5,972 nucleotides of DNA from Microcaldota archaeon (GCA_030697615.1 JAUYPK010000040.1:1-5972), one strand, 5' to 3'; positions 1 through 5,226 are shown, numbered from the stretch's first letter. Notes: a model not told the origin generated them from the letters alone. Numbers and translations are program-made.

Positions 1-1
1 G

Positions 2-232
2 AAGCTTACGGGTTCAAAGATAGTTTCTTTTACTGAAAAGCCACGCGCTGTTGAAAGCCAAAGTAATTTGGTAAATGCCGGAATCGCAGTTTGTGAACCG
101 TCTATTTTTCACTATATTTCGAAAGTGCCGAGCAGTTTTGAAAAAGAGCTGTTGCCAGCGTTGGCAGAGAAGGAAAAGTTGTACGGCTACATCTACTCCG
201 GAAAATGGATGGACGTAGAAATGGCGCCTTAA
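2..232 (+). CDS. Sugar-phosphate nucleotidyltransferase, C-terminal end (5' truncated by window)
   Basis: Only the last 76 codons are visible, in an open frame from base 2 to the TAA at 230-232. Enzymes of this family (RmlA/GlmU/mannose-1-phosphate guanylyltransferase type) join a sugar 1-phosphate to an NTP to give an NDP-sugar and pyrophosphate in the cytoplasm. The translated piece has the family's second-half signature in order: an FTEKP segment, then VNAGI followed by a PSIF helix start, then FEKELLPAL, and finally a LYGYIYSGKWMD segment. The known family usually continues from W-x-D with a GTPE-Y motif and a helix; here the protein stops after only VEMAP, so its C-terminus is short. No frameshifted continuation was found downstream. 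A phosphomannomutase/phosphoglucomutase gene lies nearby on the same strand, which fits a GDP-mannose or similar sugar-nucleotide route, but the sugar and base used cannot be read from this fragment. Confidence 0.82.
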   Translation, partial: KLTGSKIVSFTEKPRAVESQSNLVNAGIAVCEPSIFHYISKVPSSFEKELLPALAEKEKLYGYIYSGKWMDVEMAP

Positions 233-259
233 GTTTATCAAAAGCTAAAGTAATATTTT

Positions 260-296
260 TAATTAAAAAAAGAAAAGTAGACGCCAAGAGGGCGTC
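260..296 (-). terminator. Hairpin plus T-rich tract terminator between convergent genes
   Basis: A perfect 6-bp inverted repeat, GACGCC (280-285) and GGCGTC (291-296), encloses the 5-base loop AAGAG. Read on the minus strand, it is followed by a long T-rich tract (7 consecutive T at 265-271 within a run of mostly T). It sits just beyond the stop of the minus-strand microprotein gene and so fits as its terminator. On the plus strand the hairpin is followed by AAAAAGTTTTG, so it may also stop transcripts of the nucleotidyltransferase gene. Archaeal termination depends mainly on T-tracts, so the role of the stem is inferred. Confidence 0.6.
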
Positions 297-312
297 AAAA
301 AGTTTTGTTTGT

Positions 313-429
313 TTAGCGTCTTCCTCTTCCGAATCGTGAGGTTACTGGTTTTGCTTTTGCGCGTTTTTTGCGCTTCCCGCGCCAGTTAAGCTGCTTCTTC
401 TTTTTGATTTCAACTGGTTTATCTGCCAT
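313..429 (-). CDS. 38-residue very basic microprotein, possibly ribosomal or nucleic-acid binding
   Basis: The ATG is at 429 and the TAA complement at 313-315. An in-frame TAA lies immediately before the ATG, so no longer form is possible. A Shine-Dalgarno-like AAGGTGA (minus strand, about 440-446) precedes the start by about 10 bases. The product has 17 Lys/Arg in 38 residues and only two acidic ones, with a KKKK block at 9-12, a single Trp16 in NWRGKRKKR, and an arginine-glycine tail SRFGRGRR. There is no cysteine, hence no zinc ribbon, and no membrane segment. Composition and size resemble small archaeal ribosomal proteins such as eL39 or eL41, but I do not recognise it as either. The RFG-R-GR tail faintly recalls the N-terminus of eL43, which is not enough for a name. 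It is transcribed divergently from the mutase gene across 44 bases and has its own terminator. A likely role is rRNA or nucleic-acid binding (inference). Confidence 0.68.
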   Translation of the reverse strand: MADKPVEIKKKKQLNWRGKRKKRAKAKPVTSRFGRGRR

Positions 430-442
430 TTAAGTACATTCA

Positions 443-453
443 CCTTTTATTTT
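443..453 (+). promoter_or_regulatory. Possible TATA box for the mutase-reductase operon (leaderless start)
   Basis: The T/A-rich element CTTTTATTTTT is centred about 26 bases before the ATG at 474, the usual archaeal TATA-to-start distance. No Shine-Dalgarno motif is visible between it and the ATG (the preceding bases read ATAGTTAACAC). Together these suggest a transcript beginning at or next to the start codon, that is leaderless translation. The match to a TATA consensus is imperfect and the short intergenic region also serves the divergent microprotein gene. Confidence 0.38.
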
Positions 454-473
454 TACTCTTCTATAGTTAACAC

Positions 474-1850
474 ATGGCTGAAATAAATTCCCACATGTTT
501 AGAGAATACGACATCCGCGGCATTGCAGGAGAAGACTTAACTGTACTTGGCGCGGAGCTAATTGGAAAAGCGGTTGGCACTTATTTAAAACAAAGGGGCG
601 AAAGTGAAGTTATCCTTGGCAGAGATTGCCGCTTGTCTTCGCCAGCTATGTCAAAAGCGCTTGTTGCAGGCTTGAATTCAACTGGTTGCAGTGTAAAGGA
701 TATTGGCTTGGCGTCGTGGGGTTTTGTAAACTATGCTTTGCGGCAAAGGATAGGCAACGCAGTTTTTGTATCCGCAAGCCACAACCCAGCGCAATACAAT
801 GGGTTCAAAGTAGTTGTACAACAAGCGTCAATCAATGGCGGCGAAATAAGAAAACTTTTGAAACTTATTGAAACGGAAGATTTTGAATTAAGCGACAAAG
901 CTGGAACTGGAAAATACAGCGAAATTTATCTTCTTGACAGTTACGTTTCTTTTCTCAAGAGTAAAGTGAAGCTAGCGCGGCGGTTGAAAGTCGTAATTGA
1001 CTGCGGCAACGGGATGGGCGCTTTGGTTGGGCCCCGCGTTTTCAAAGAGCTTGGATGCGACGTAACTGTGCTGTACGGCGACTTGGACGGCAGGTTTCCA
1101 AACCACCCAGCTGATCCGGTTGTGCCTGAAAACCTCGTTGATTTAATTGCAGCTGTTAAGCAACATGGCGCGGATTTTGGAATTGCTTTTGACGGAGACG
1201 GTGATAGGATTGGGGTTGTTGATGAGAACGGCTCGATTATTTACTGTGATGAGTTAACCGCGATTTTTGCAAAGGAAATCTTATCGCGAAAGCCAGGGTC
1301 AAAAATCGTTTTTGAAGTTAACTGTTCGCAAGCGTTGCCAGAAGTGATAAAAAAACACGGGGGAGTTCCACTTGAGACGAGGGTTGGGCATAGCTACGCT
1401 GAAGAAACTCTTGCCAAGGAAAAGGCGCAGCTTGCCGGAGAAGTAAGTGGGCACATATTTTTTGCAGATGATTTTTACGGCATCGACGACGCAGTTTACG
1501 TTGGCCTGAGGTTGCTCCAGTTTGTAAGTAACTCAAGTGGCAAAGTTTCCTCTTTTTTGGCTGATTACCCACATTACTTTTCTTCGTTGCAATTCCGCCC
1601 ATTTTGTGCAGACAGCGAAAAACATGCAGTTGTAGAAAAGCTAACCGCTGAGTTCAAAGCTCAAGGTCATAATGTTTCAACAATCGACGGTGCCAAAGTT
1701 TATTTTGAAGATGGGTGGGGGATCGTACGAGTCTCTAATACTGCGCCGCAGTTGACGCTGCGATTTGAAGGAAAAACCGCCGCTGCGATGGAGCGGATTA
1801 AAGCCCTATTTTTTGAAAAGTTGAAACAACATGGCGTTGAAGTAAAATGA
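474..1850 (+). CDS. manB: Phosphomannomutase/phosphoglucomutase (alpha-D-phosphohexomutase family)
   Basis: A complete 458-residue enzyme of normal family length that interconverts hexose 6-phosphate and hexose 1-phosphate in the cytoplasm through a phosphoserine. All four family signatures are present. FREYDIRG is at 9-16. The catalytic loop SASHNP is at 100-105, with Ser102 as the phosphoserine and NGFK reaching Lys112. The metal loop DGDGDR is at 240-245. The sugar-binding GEVSGH is at 322-327, followed by a second domain-3 segment FYGIDDA. The phosphate-binding loop RVSNTAPQLTLRFE is at 419-432. GEVSGH rather than GEQSGH favours the PMM/PGM (AlgC-like) branch over phosphoglucosamine mutase. 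At the position aligned by eye with P. aeruginosa Lys285 (VKC), this protein has Asn283 (VNCSQAL). The start at 474 is chosen on promoter spacing; Met8 is an alternative. The stop overlaps the next gene as ATGA, implying an operon. It probably supplies mannose- or glucose-1-phosphate for nucleotide-sugar synthesis. Confidence 0.95.
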   Translation: MAEINSHMFREYDIRGIAGEDLTVLGAELIGKAVGTYLKQRGESEVILGRDCRLSSPAMSKALVAGLNSTGCSVKDIGLASWGFVNYALRQRIGNAVFVSASHNPAQYNGFKVVVQQASINGGEIRKLLKLIETEDFELSDKAGTGKYSEIYLLDSYVSFLKSKVKLARRLKVVIDCGNGMGALVGPRVFKELGCDVTVLYGDLDGRFPNHPADPVVPENLVDLIAAVKQHGADFGIAFDGDGDRIGVVDENGSIIYCDELTAIFAKEILSRKPGSKIVFEVNCSQALPEVIKKHGGVPLETRVGHSYAEETLAKEKAQLAGEVSGHIFFADDFYGIDDAVYVGLRLLQFVSNSSGKVSSFLADYPHYFSSLQFRPFCADSEKHAVVEKLTAEFKAQGHNVSTIDGAKVYFEDGWGIVRVSNTAPQLTLRFEGKTAAAMERIKALFFEKLKQHGVEVK

Positions 1851-2947
1851 ACACTTGCGATGCAGATGTAGTTGTTGTAGGTGCAAGTGCATGCGGTTCA
1901 CTAGCTGCCAAAGCCGCTGCGACAAACGGTGCAAAAACTTTTTTATTGGAAGAAGATGCTTCGCCTGGCAAATTTCACAAGTGCAGCGGACTATACTCCA
2001 AACGCGGTTTACAAACGCTAGGCGTCGATTACAATCCGTTTCTTGTAAATGAAATTAAAGGCGCAAACATCCATGCAGGTAGGCACGTTTTCACCGTTGC
2101 AAAAAGAAATGCAATTGCGCTTGTGCTTGACCGACAGGAGCTTGACGAACAACTATGTAGCGATGCAGTTGCTAGCGGGGCGGAGTTGAAACTAAATCAG
2201 AGAATAACGAAGCGCACATTGAACGGCGTAGCTTCTGTTAAAGATGAATTTTCATTCCGCTACTTAATCGGCGCAGACGGCGTAGCTTCTTCAATTGCTT
2301 ACCTTTACAAATTTCCGCCATTAGGAAACGGCAACATCGCAATGTGCTACGAGGCAGAGTTCGATAACTGCAACCTTGCGGAAAAGGACAAAGTAGACGT
2401 TTTTCTCGACTCCAAGTTGTTTCCGGGTTTTTTCGGCTGGATAATTCCATCAGGCGGAAAAAAAGCTAGGATTGGATTCGGCACAACTAAACACAACGCA
2501 GTGAAAAACGCTTTTGAAAAGTTTTTTCAACTTCCAGCTGTGAAAAGCGTAAAAGTAAATAATGCGGTGAAACTACGCGATTTTTGGCACTCGATTCCGC
2601 TTAGAGTTAGGAAGAAAACGCAATTTGAAAACATCTTGCTAGTTGGGGATGCAGCTGGACAAACTAAATCTACAACCGGTGGCGGAGTTATATTTGGCGG
2701 CCAATGTGCAATGCTGGCTGGCGAAATCGCGGCTAGAAATTGCAGTGGCAATGGTGAAAAAATCAGCTACGAACATGCGTGGCGCAAGAAGTTTGGAAGC
2801 GTGTTGAAATCACACCGCGTTGTAAGAAAAGTGTTTGACGCGCTGCCGTCACCGCTTCATAAACTCACAGTGCTCGGGTTTGACAAATTATGGGTAAACA
2901 AATTAGTTCAAAAATTCGGCGACATGGACTACCTTGTAACGAACTAG
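1847..2947 (+). CDS. Geranylgeranyl reductase family FAD-dependent oxidoreductase
   Basis: A complete 366-residue flavoprotein. The N-terminal dinucleotide-binding fold is VVVVGASACGSLAA (8-21), a GxGxxG variant with Ser and Cys at positions where Gly/Ala/Pro are common. It is followed by an acidic strand end (LLEED), a KCSGLYSKRG segment at 45-54 typical of the family, an LDRQELDEQL segment, and the GADGVAS motif at 142-148. The catalytic-domain motif PGFFGWIIPSG lies at about 193-203. The second FAD motif is VGDAAGQTKSTTGGGVIFGG at about 266-285, the strongest family marker. Relatives reduce isoprenoid double bonds, either on archaeal digeranylgeranylglycerophospholipids or on dolichol-type chains. 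The ATGA overlap with the mutase gene couples their translation. This context, plus a cis-prenyltransferase 1.5 kb away, makes a polyprenol or dolichol-phosphate substrate reasonable, but membrane-lipid saturation is equally possible. The final 11 codons are repeated downstream of hicA. Confidence 0.92.
   Translation: MNTCDADVVVVGASACGSLAAKAAATNGAKTFLLEEDASPGKFHKCSGLYSKRGLQTLGVDYNPFLVNEIKGANIHAGRHVFTVAKRNAIALVLDRQELDEQLCSDAVASGAELKLNQRITKRTLNGVASVKDEFSFRYLIGADGVASSIAYLYKFPPLGNGNIAMCYEAEFDNCNLAEKDKVDVFLDSKLFPGFFGWIIPSGGKKARIGFGTTKHNAVKNAFEKFFQLPAVKSVKVNNAVKLRDFWHSIPLRVRKKTQFENILLVGDAAGQTKSTTGGGVIFGGQCAMLAGEIAARNCSGNGEKISYEHAWRKKFGSVLKSHRVVRKVFDALPSPLHKLTVLGFDKLWVNKLVQKFGDMDYLVTN
2915..2947 (+). 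repeat. Direct repeat copy 1: 3' end of the reductase gene
   Basis: These 33 bases encode the last ten residues of the reductase (FGDMDYLVTN) and its TAG stop. The same stretch recurs, in the same orientation, at 3497-3529 with 25 of 33 bases identical by eye. Within it, 2917-2935 matches 18 of 19. The two copies bracket the hicBA genes. Confidence 0.8.
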
Positions 2948-2965
2948 CCCAACTGCACCTAGCCA

Positions 2966-3000
2966 TTTATATCTGGTCTTGTCTAGTGTTTATTCGGTGA
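2966..3000 (+). promoter_or_regulatory. hicBA promoter (TATA) and ribosome binding site
   Basis: A TATA-like TTTATATC at 2966-2973 would place transcription start near 2993-2998. A GGTGA Shine-Dalgarno motif at 2996-3000 sits 5 bases before the ATG at 3006. The pair gives the toxin-antitoxin genes their own transcript with a very short leader, independent of the upstream operon. The motif also decides the hicB start in favour of 3006 over the upstream in-frame TTG at 2979, which would lie before or at the expected transcription start. Confidence 0.6.
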
Positions 3001-3005
3001 TTCAC

Positions 3006-3236
3006 ATGGTGGCAAAACAACACGTTTTATCTGCAGTTATTACAAAAGGAGAAATTGCATTTGTAGCACATTGCCCGGAATTAGGTGTAACCAGCCAAGG
3101 AGAAACAGAAGAAAAAGCAATTGAAAACTTGCGCGAAGCAGTTGAACTCTATCTTGAAGATGACGACGTGCAGGAAATGTTGAAAAAACACCCTGTAAAA
3201 CTAGCTCACGTTACTCCGCTTGTTGTACTCGCTTAA
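3006..3236 (+). CDS. hicB: HicB-family antitoxin (short, single-domain)
   Basis: A 76-residue protein matching the HicB-like antitoxin fold. It has a beta hairpin with the segment IAFVAHCPELGVTSQGETEE (17-36) followed by a helix AIENLREAVELYLEDDD (38-54). The C-P-E-L-G, then SQGET, then EA-E-A-NL-EA arrangement is characteristic of the family. HicB binds and neutralises the HicA ribonuclease. Many HicB proteins carry a C-terminal helix-turn-helix or ribbon-helix-helix for operon autorepression; this one ends after a short beta strand (VTPLVVLA), leaving no room for a DNA-binding domain, so control of the operon is unclear. The ATG at 3006 is chosen because GGTGA lies 5 bases upstream. It precedes hicA by 14 bases, with the antitoxin gene first. 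Confidence 0.88.
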   Translation: MVAKQHVLSAVITKGEIAFVAHCPELGVTSQGETEEKAIENLREAVELYLEDDDVQEMLKKHPVKLAHVTPLVVLA

Positions 3237-3241
3237 GGTGA
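3235..3241 (+). promoter_or_regulatory. Ribosome binding site supporting the UUG start of hicA
   Basis: AAGGTGA begins on the hicB stop codon and lies 9 bases before the TTG at 3251. There is no nearby in-frame ATG before the conserved HicA N-terminus, so this site decides the non-ATG start. The overlap with the hicB stop suggests coupled translation and, with UUG, weaker toxin than antitoxin expression (inference). Confidence 0.6.
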
Positions 3242-3250
3242 AATTTCAAT

Positions 3251-3484
3251 TTGCCAAAGCTACCAGTTTTATCAGGCCAAGAAGTCATCAAACTACTTTC
3301 AAAAGTAGGGTTTACAGTTGAAAGTCAAAAAGGAAGCCACGTTAAGCTCAAGAAACGGCTTCTCGACCGCGTCATAGTGATAATTGTGCCGCTTCATCGA
3401 GCACTTGACACTGGAACTCTCCTCAACATACTAAAACAAGCAGACGTAACAAGAGAAGAATTATTCAAGCTAATGGACAAATAA
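3251..3484 (+). CDS. hicA: HicA-family mRNA interferase toxin
   Basis: A 77-residue protein starting from UUG. It carries the HicA (YcfA-like, dsRBD-fold) hallmarks in order: LPVLSGQEVIKLLSKVGFTV (4-23), then QKGSHVKLKK with the catalytic histidine at His30, then a strand ending VPLH (46-49) and the GTLLNILKQADVTREEL segment at 55-71. Known HicA proteins cleave mRNA and stop translation until HicB binds them. All key residues are present and there is no truncation, so the toxin looks functional. The TAA stop at 3482-3484 is in the same reading frame as the duplicated reductase tail that follows, so readthrough would append 14 residues; this is probably coincidental. The gene faces the convergent unknown gene at 3535. 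Confidence 0.9.
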   Translation: MPKLPVLSGQEVIKLLSKVGFTVESQKGSHVKLKKRLLDRVIVIIVPLHRALDTGTLLNILKQADVTREELFKLMDK

Positions 3485-3496
3485 AGCTCTCCGACA

Positions 3497-3529
3497 TCCG
3501 GCGACACGGACTACCTTACAACTGTTTAG
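3497..3529 (+). repeat. Direct repeat copy 2: relic of the reductase gene 3' end after hicA
   Basis: This copy would read SGDTDYLTTV then TAG, against FGDMDYLVTN then TAG in the reductase gene. Differences in the first 23 bases are all transitions; the last six codon positions before the stop diverge more. It has no start codon and is not a gene. It marks the right border of the hicBA segment. Similarity is not evident beyond the stop codon on the right or clearly extended to the left. Confidence 0.75.
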
Positions 3530-3534
3530 GTTAA

Positions 3535-4467
3535 TTATTTTCTTCTAGTTGTTTCTCTTATTTGTGCAAGCGTCTTTCCGCGGTTTCCAAACTTAGCTTG
3601 TTCAGCTAAAGCAGCAACTTCGCTTAGCTTTTTAACTGCCTCGGCGTGGTTTGCAATTTGTTCGCGCTTTATTTGCCCTTCAGTAGCAAGTTCCCCGCGA
3701 AGTTGCCTGTGCTTTGCTATAAGTGTTCGTAGTAATTTCCTATCGCGGGCTGTTTGCCTTTCTTTTCCAGATAGTTTTGTACGTAGCTGTTTAAGTTCAG
3801 CTTGCAGTTGTGGCAATTTTTCAAACGCTTTCATTGCTTGCCTAGTTGTTTCTCTGCGGGTTAGTTTTCCTTTTGCTTCTGGTAATTTTACATTTTCTCC
3901 TTTTACCAAGGTTATTTCTGGCATTGGAAGTTTTGCTCCATCTTTGTCACGAAACTGTGTCGCAATTCCGGCAAGCCTACGTGTGAGCAATTTGGCTACT
4001 TTGTGTCCGTCGGCAGAGTGGGATGTGATTACTGCCTTGGCTGGTTCTCCGTAATTAGCAGTCTTTGCAATTGTTAACAGCGGCTTTTCGTCGCTTCCTT
4101 CAATTACTGTAAAGTGAAACTTTGATGCACCTTTTGTAAATGAAAACGGAACATGGAATTTGAAGTCAGTACGTGTTCCTTTTATTGCGCCTCGGTTGCT
4201 AGCAGTTAAGATAGCGGTTTTACTGTGTAGTTCGGTGCCAAGTGAGATTACATTTGTTATTCTGTCATCAGTTTGAAAAGAAGCACTGCGAGTTTCTGTA
4301 TGCCCATGTTCATGTGATGTGCCTTGATATATTCCGTGATAGCGTTGTACGGGTACTTTTAAACTAGAAGCAACTAAGTTGGCTAAGTTTTGAACTGAAA
4401 AAACTGCCCGTTCGTCAGTTGTATGAAAGAATTTCTTTAGCTCTTCAATTCTTTCATTTATCCTCAT
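3535..4467 (-). CDS. Conserved-looking protein of unknown function, coupled to uppS, basic C-terminal coiled coil
   Basis: A 310-residue soluble protein that I do not recognise. Its ATG overlaps the uppS stop as ATGA and has a Shine-Dalgarno motif inside uppS, so it is translated with UppS. The N-terminal part (about 1-200) looks like a mixed alpha/beta domain. It has a cluster YHGIYQGTSHEHGH at 43-56, with four histidines that could bind metal or act in catalysis, then alternating strands (VISLGTEL, FKFHVPFSF, KFHFTVIEG, KAVITSHS). The C-terminal part (about 203-310) is helical, rich in Lys, Arg, Gln and Leu, and likely a coiled coil (LPQLQAELKQLRTKLSG). It ends in a basic tail. There is no signal peptide, membrane segment or cysteine pair. 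A RETTR peptide appears twice, at 205-209 and 304-308. A role with the cis-prenyltransferase or its product is suggested only by position. An RNA-binding role from the basic helices is also possible. Confidence 0.8.
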   Translation of the reverse strand: MRINERIEELKKFFHTTDERAVFSVQNLANLVASSLKVPVQRYHGIYQGTSHEHGHTETRSASFQTDDRITNVISLGTELHSKTAILTASNRGAIKGTRTDFKFHVPFSFTKGASKFHFTVIEGSDEKPLLTIAKTANYGEPAKAVITSHSADGHKVAKLLTRRLAGIATQFRDKDGAKLPMPEITLVKGENVKLPEAKGKLTRRETTRQAMKAFEKLPQLQAELKQLRTKLSGKERQTARDRKLLRTLIAKHRQLRGELATEGQIKREQIANHAEAVKKLSEVAALAEQAKFGNRGKTLAQIRETTRRK

Positions 4468-5168
4468 TGTCCAAACCTCTGTTCAGTTTCTTCGTAGAAT
4501 TGCTTCGCTGCTAGGAAGTCTGGCTTTTCAAACTCTGGCCACAGCTTTGGCGAAAAGTATAACTCCGAGTAGGCATTTTGCCACGGCATAAACCCACTTA
4601 ACCGCTGGACGTTACCAGTTCGAATTATAAGCTGCGGCGAATTGTTAGTGTAGAGATAATTAGAAAAAGTGCTTTCGTTAACTTCGTCTGCTTTTACTGA
4701 ACCGCTTGCAATGTCACTTGCCAGCTTCTTGCTCGCGCTTAGCAATTCTTCTCTGCCGCTGTAAGCGATTCCAATATTAAGCGACTGGCTTTTCTTATCG
4801 CGTGTTTTTTCTTCCAGTTTCTGCATTGCGGTTCTAACGCCTGTTGGAAGTAATTCCCTCTTGCCAAAAAATTGAATTCGACAATCCTCGCTGCCTAATC
4901 TAGGGTGGGCAACTGCGTCTGTTAAGTGTTTAGTCATTAGTTTAAACAACACCGTTAATTCTGTTTCTGATCGTTTGGCGAAGTTATCCATTGAAAGCGC
5001 CCAGAAAGATACATTTTTCACTTTTTCTTCAAAAGCCCATTTGGAAAATTCAGCTGCTTTTTTAAAACCCTTCAAGTAAGCGGTTTCTATTGGTAGGTTT
5101 TTCCTCTTGGCGAACCTACGGTTTCCATCAGGGATAACTGCAACGCTTTCAAGTGGCTGAAATGGCAT
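4464..5168 (-). CDS. uppS: cis-Prenyltransferase (undecaprenyl/polyprenyl diphosphate synthase family)
   Basis: A complete 234-residue enzyme. Relatives extend an allylic diphosphate with isopentenyl diphosphate in cis to make the long polyprenyl diphosphate precursor of dolichol-type glycan carriers, at the cytoplasmic membrane face. Motifs in order: VAVIPDGNRRFAK at 9-21 with catalytic Asp14 (most relatives have Met where Pro13 stands), KGFKKAAEF at 33-41, SFWALSMDNFAKR at 54-66, LNIGIAYSGREELL at 130-143, and PQLIIRTGNVQRLSGFMPWQ at 178-197 with Arg183. A final YSELYFSPKLWPEF follows with Glu202, the family's metal-binding Glu. Compared by eye with E. coli UppS, the Asp before LIIRT is Gln179 and the Glu of RTGGE is Val187. 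The start at 5168 puts the DGN motif at the usual distance from the N-terminus. Its stop overlaps the following unknown gene by four bases. Confidence 0.93.
   Translation of the reverse strand: MPFQPLESVAVIPDGNRRFAKRKNLPIETAYLKGFKKAAEFSKWAFEEKVKNVSFWALSMDNFAKRSETELTVLFKLMTKHLTDAVAHPRLGSEDCRIQFFGKRELLPTGVRTAMQKLEEKTRDKKSQSLNIGIAYSGREELLSASKKLASDIASGSVKADEVNESTFSNYLYTNNSPQLIIRTGNVQRLSGFMPWQNAYSELYFSPKLWPEFEKPDFLAAKQFYEETEQRFGQ
4475..4480 (-). promoter_or_regulatory. Internal ribosome binding site for the gene coupled to uppS
   Basis: Read on the minus strand, AGAGGT lies 7 bases before the ATG at 4467 and within the last codons of uppS. Together with the ATGA stop-start overlap it supports the start chosen for the unknown protein and its translational coupling. 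Confidence 0.55.
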
Positions 5169-5199
5169 TTTTTATAACTCACTTTTTCTGTTTTGTATA

Positions 5200-5210
5200 C
5201 TTTTATAACC
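5200..5210 (-). promoter_or_regulatory. TATA box for the uppS operon
   Basis: The minus-strand sequence GGTTATAAAAG is a good archaeal TATA element. It is centred about 37 bases before the uppS ATG, so transcription should start near 5178 and leave a leader of roughly ten bases. No Shine-Dalgarno motif is visible in that leader (it reads GTTATAAAAA before the ATG), so initiation may be nearly leaderless. Confidence 0.5.
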
Positions 5211-5217
5211 AGTGTTA

Positions 5218-5226
5218 TTATATATG
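5218..5226 (+). promoter_or_regulatory. TATA box for the DUF192-ATPase operon
   Basis: TTATATATG at 5218-5226 is about 44 bases before the ATG at 5266. Transcription would start near 5248, giving a leader of about 18 bases that contains GGAAGG (5250-5255) as ribosome binding site. It lies back-to-back with the uppS promoter, with only a few bases between the two elements. Confidence 0.5.

Noticed and set aside
14..287. Minus-strand open frames opposite the nucleotidyltransferase end
   Set aside because: They lie opposite a frame with clear family motifs, have no ribosome binding site and encode compositionally odd peptides.
1318..1602. Minus-strand 94-residue open frame inside the mutase gene
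   Set aside because: It is antisense to the conserved GEVSGH region of a well-supported gene and shows no recognisable protein features.
2979..3005. Upstream TTG start for hicB, adding nine residues
   Set aside because: It lies before or at the expected transcription start, while GGTGA is ideally placed for the ATG at 3006.
3489..3511. Possible hairpin terminator from TCCG/CGGA and CCG/CGG pairs after hicA
   Set aside because: Stems are only 3-4 bp with no following T-tract, and the sequence is better explained as the duplicated reductase tail.
3482..3529. Readthrough of the hicA stop into the in-frame duplicated tail
   Set aside because: HicA is already full length and no recoding signal is visible; a shared frame has a one-in-three chance.
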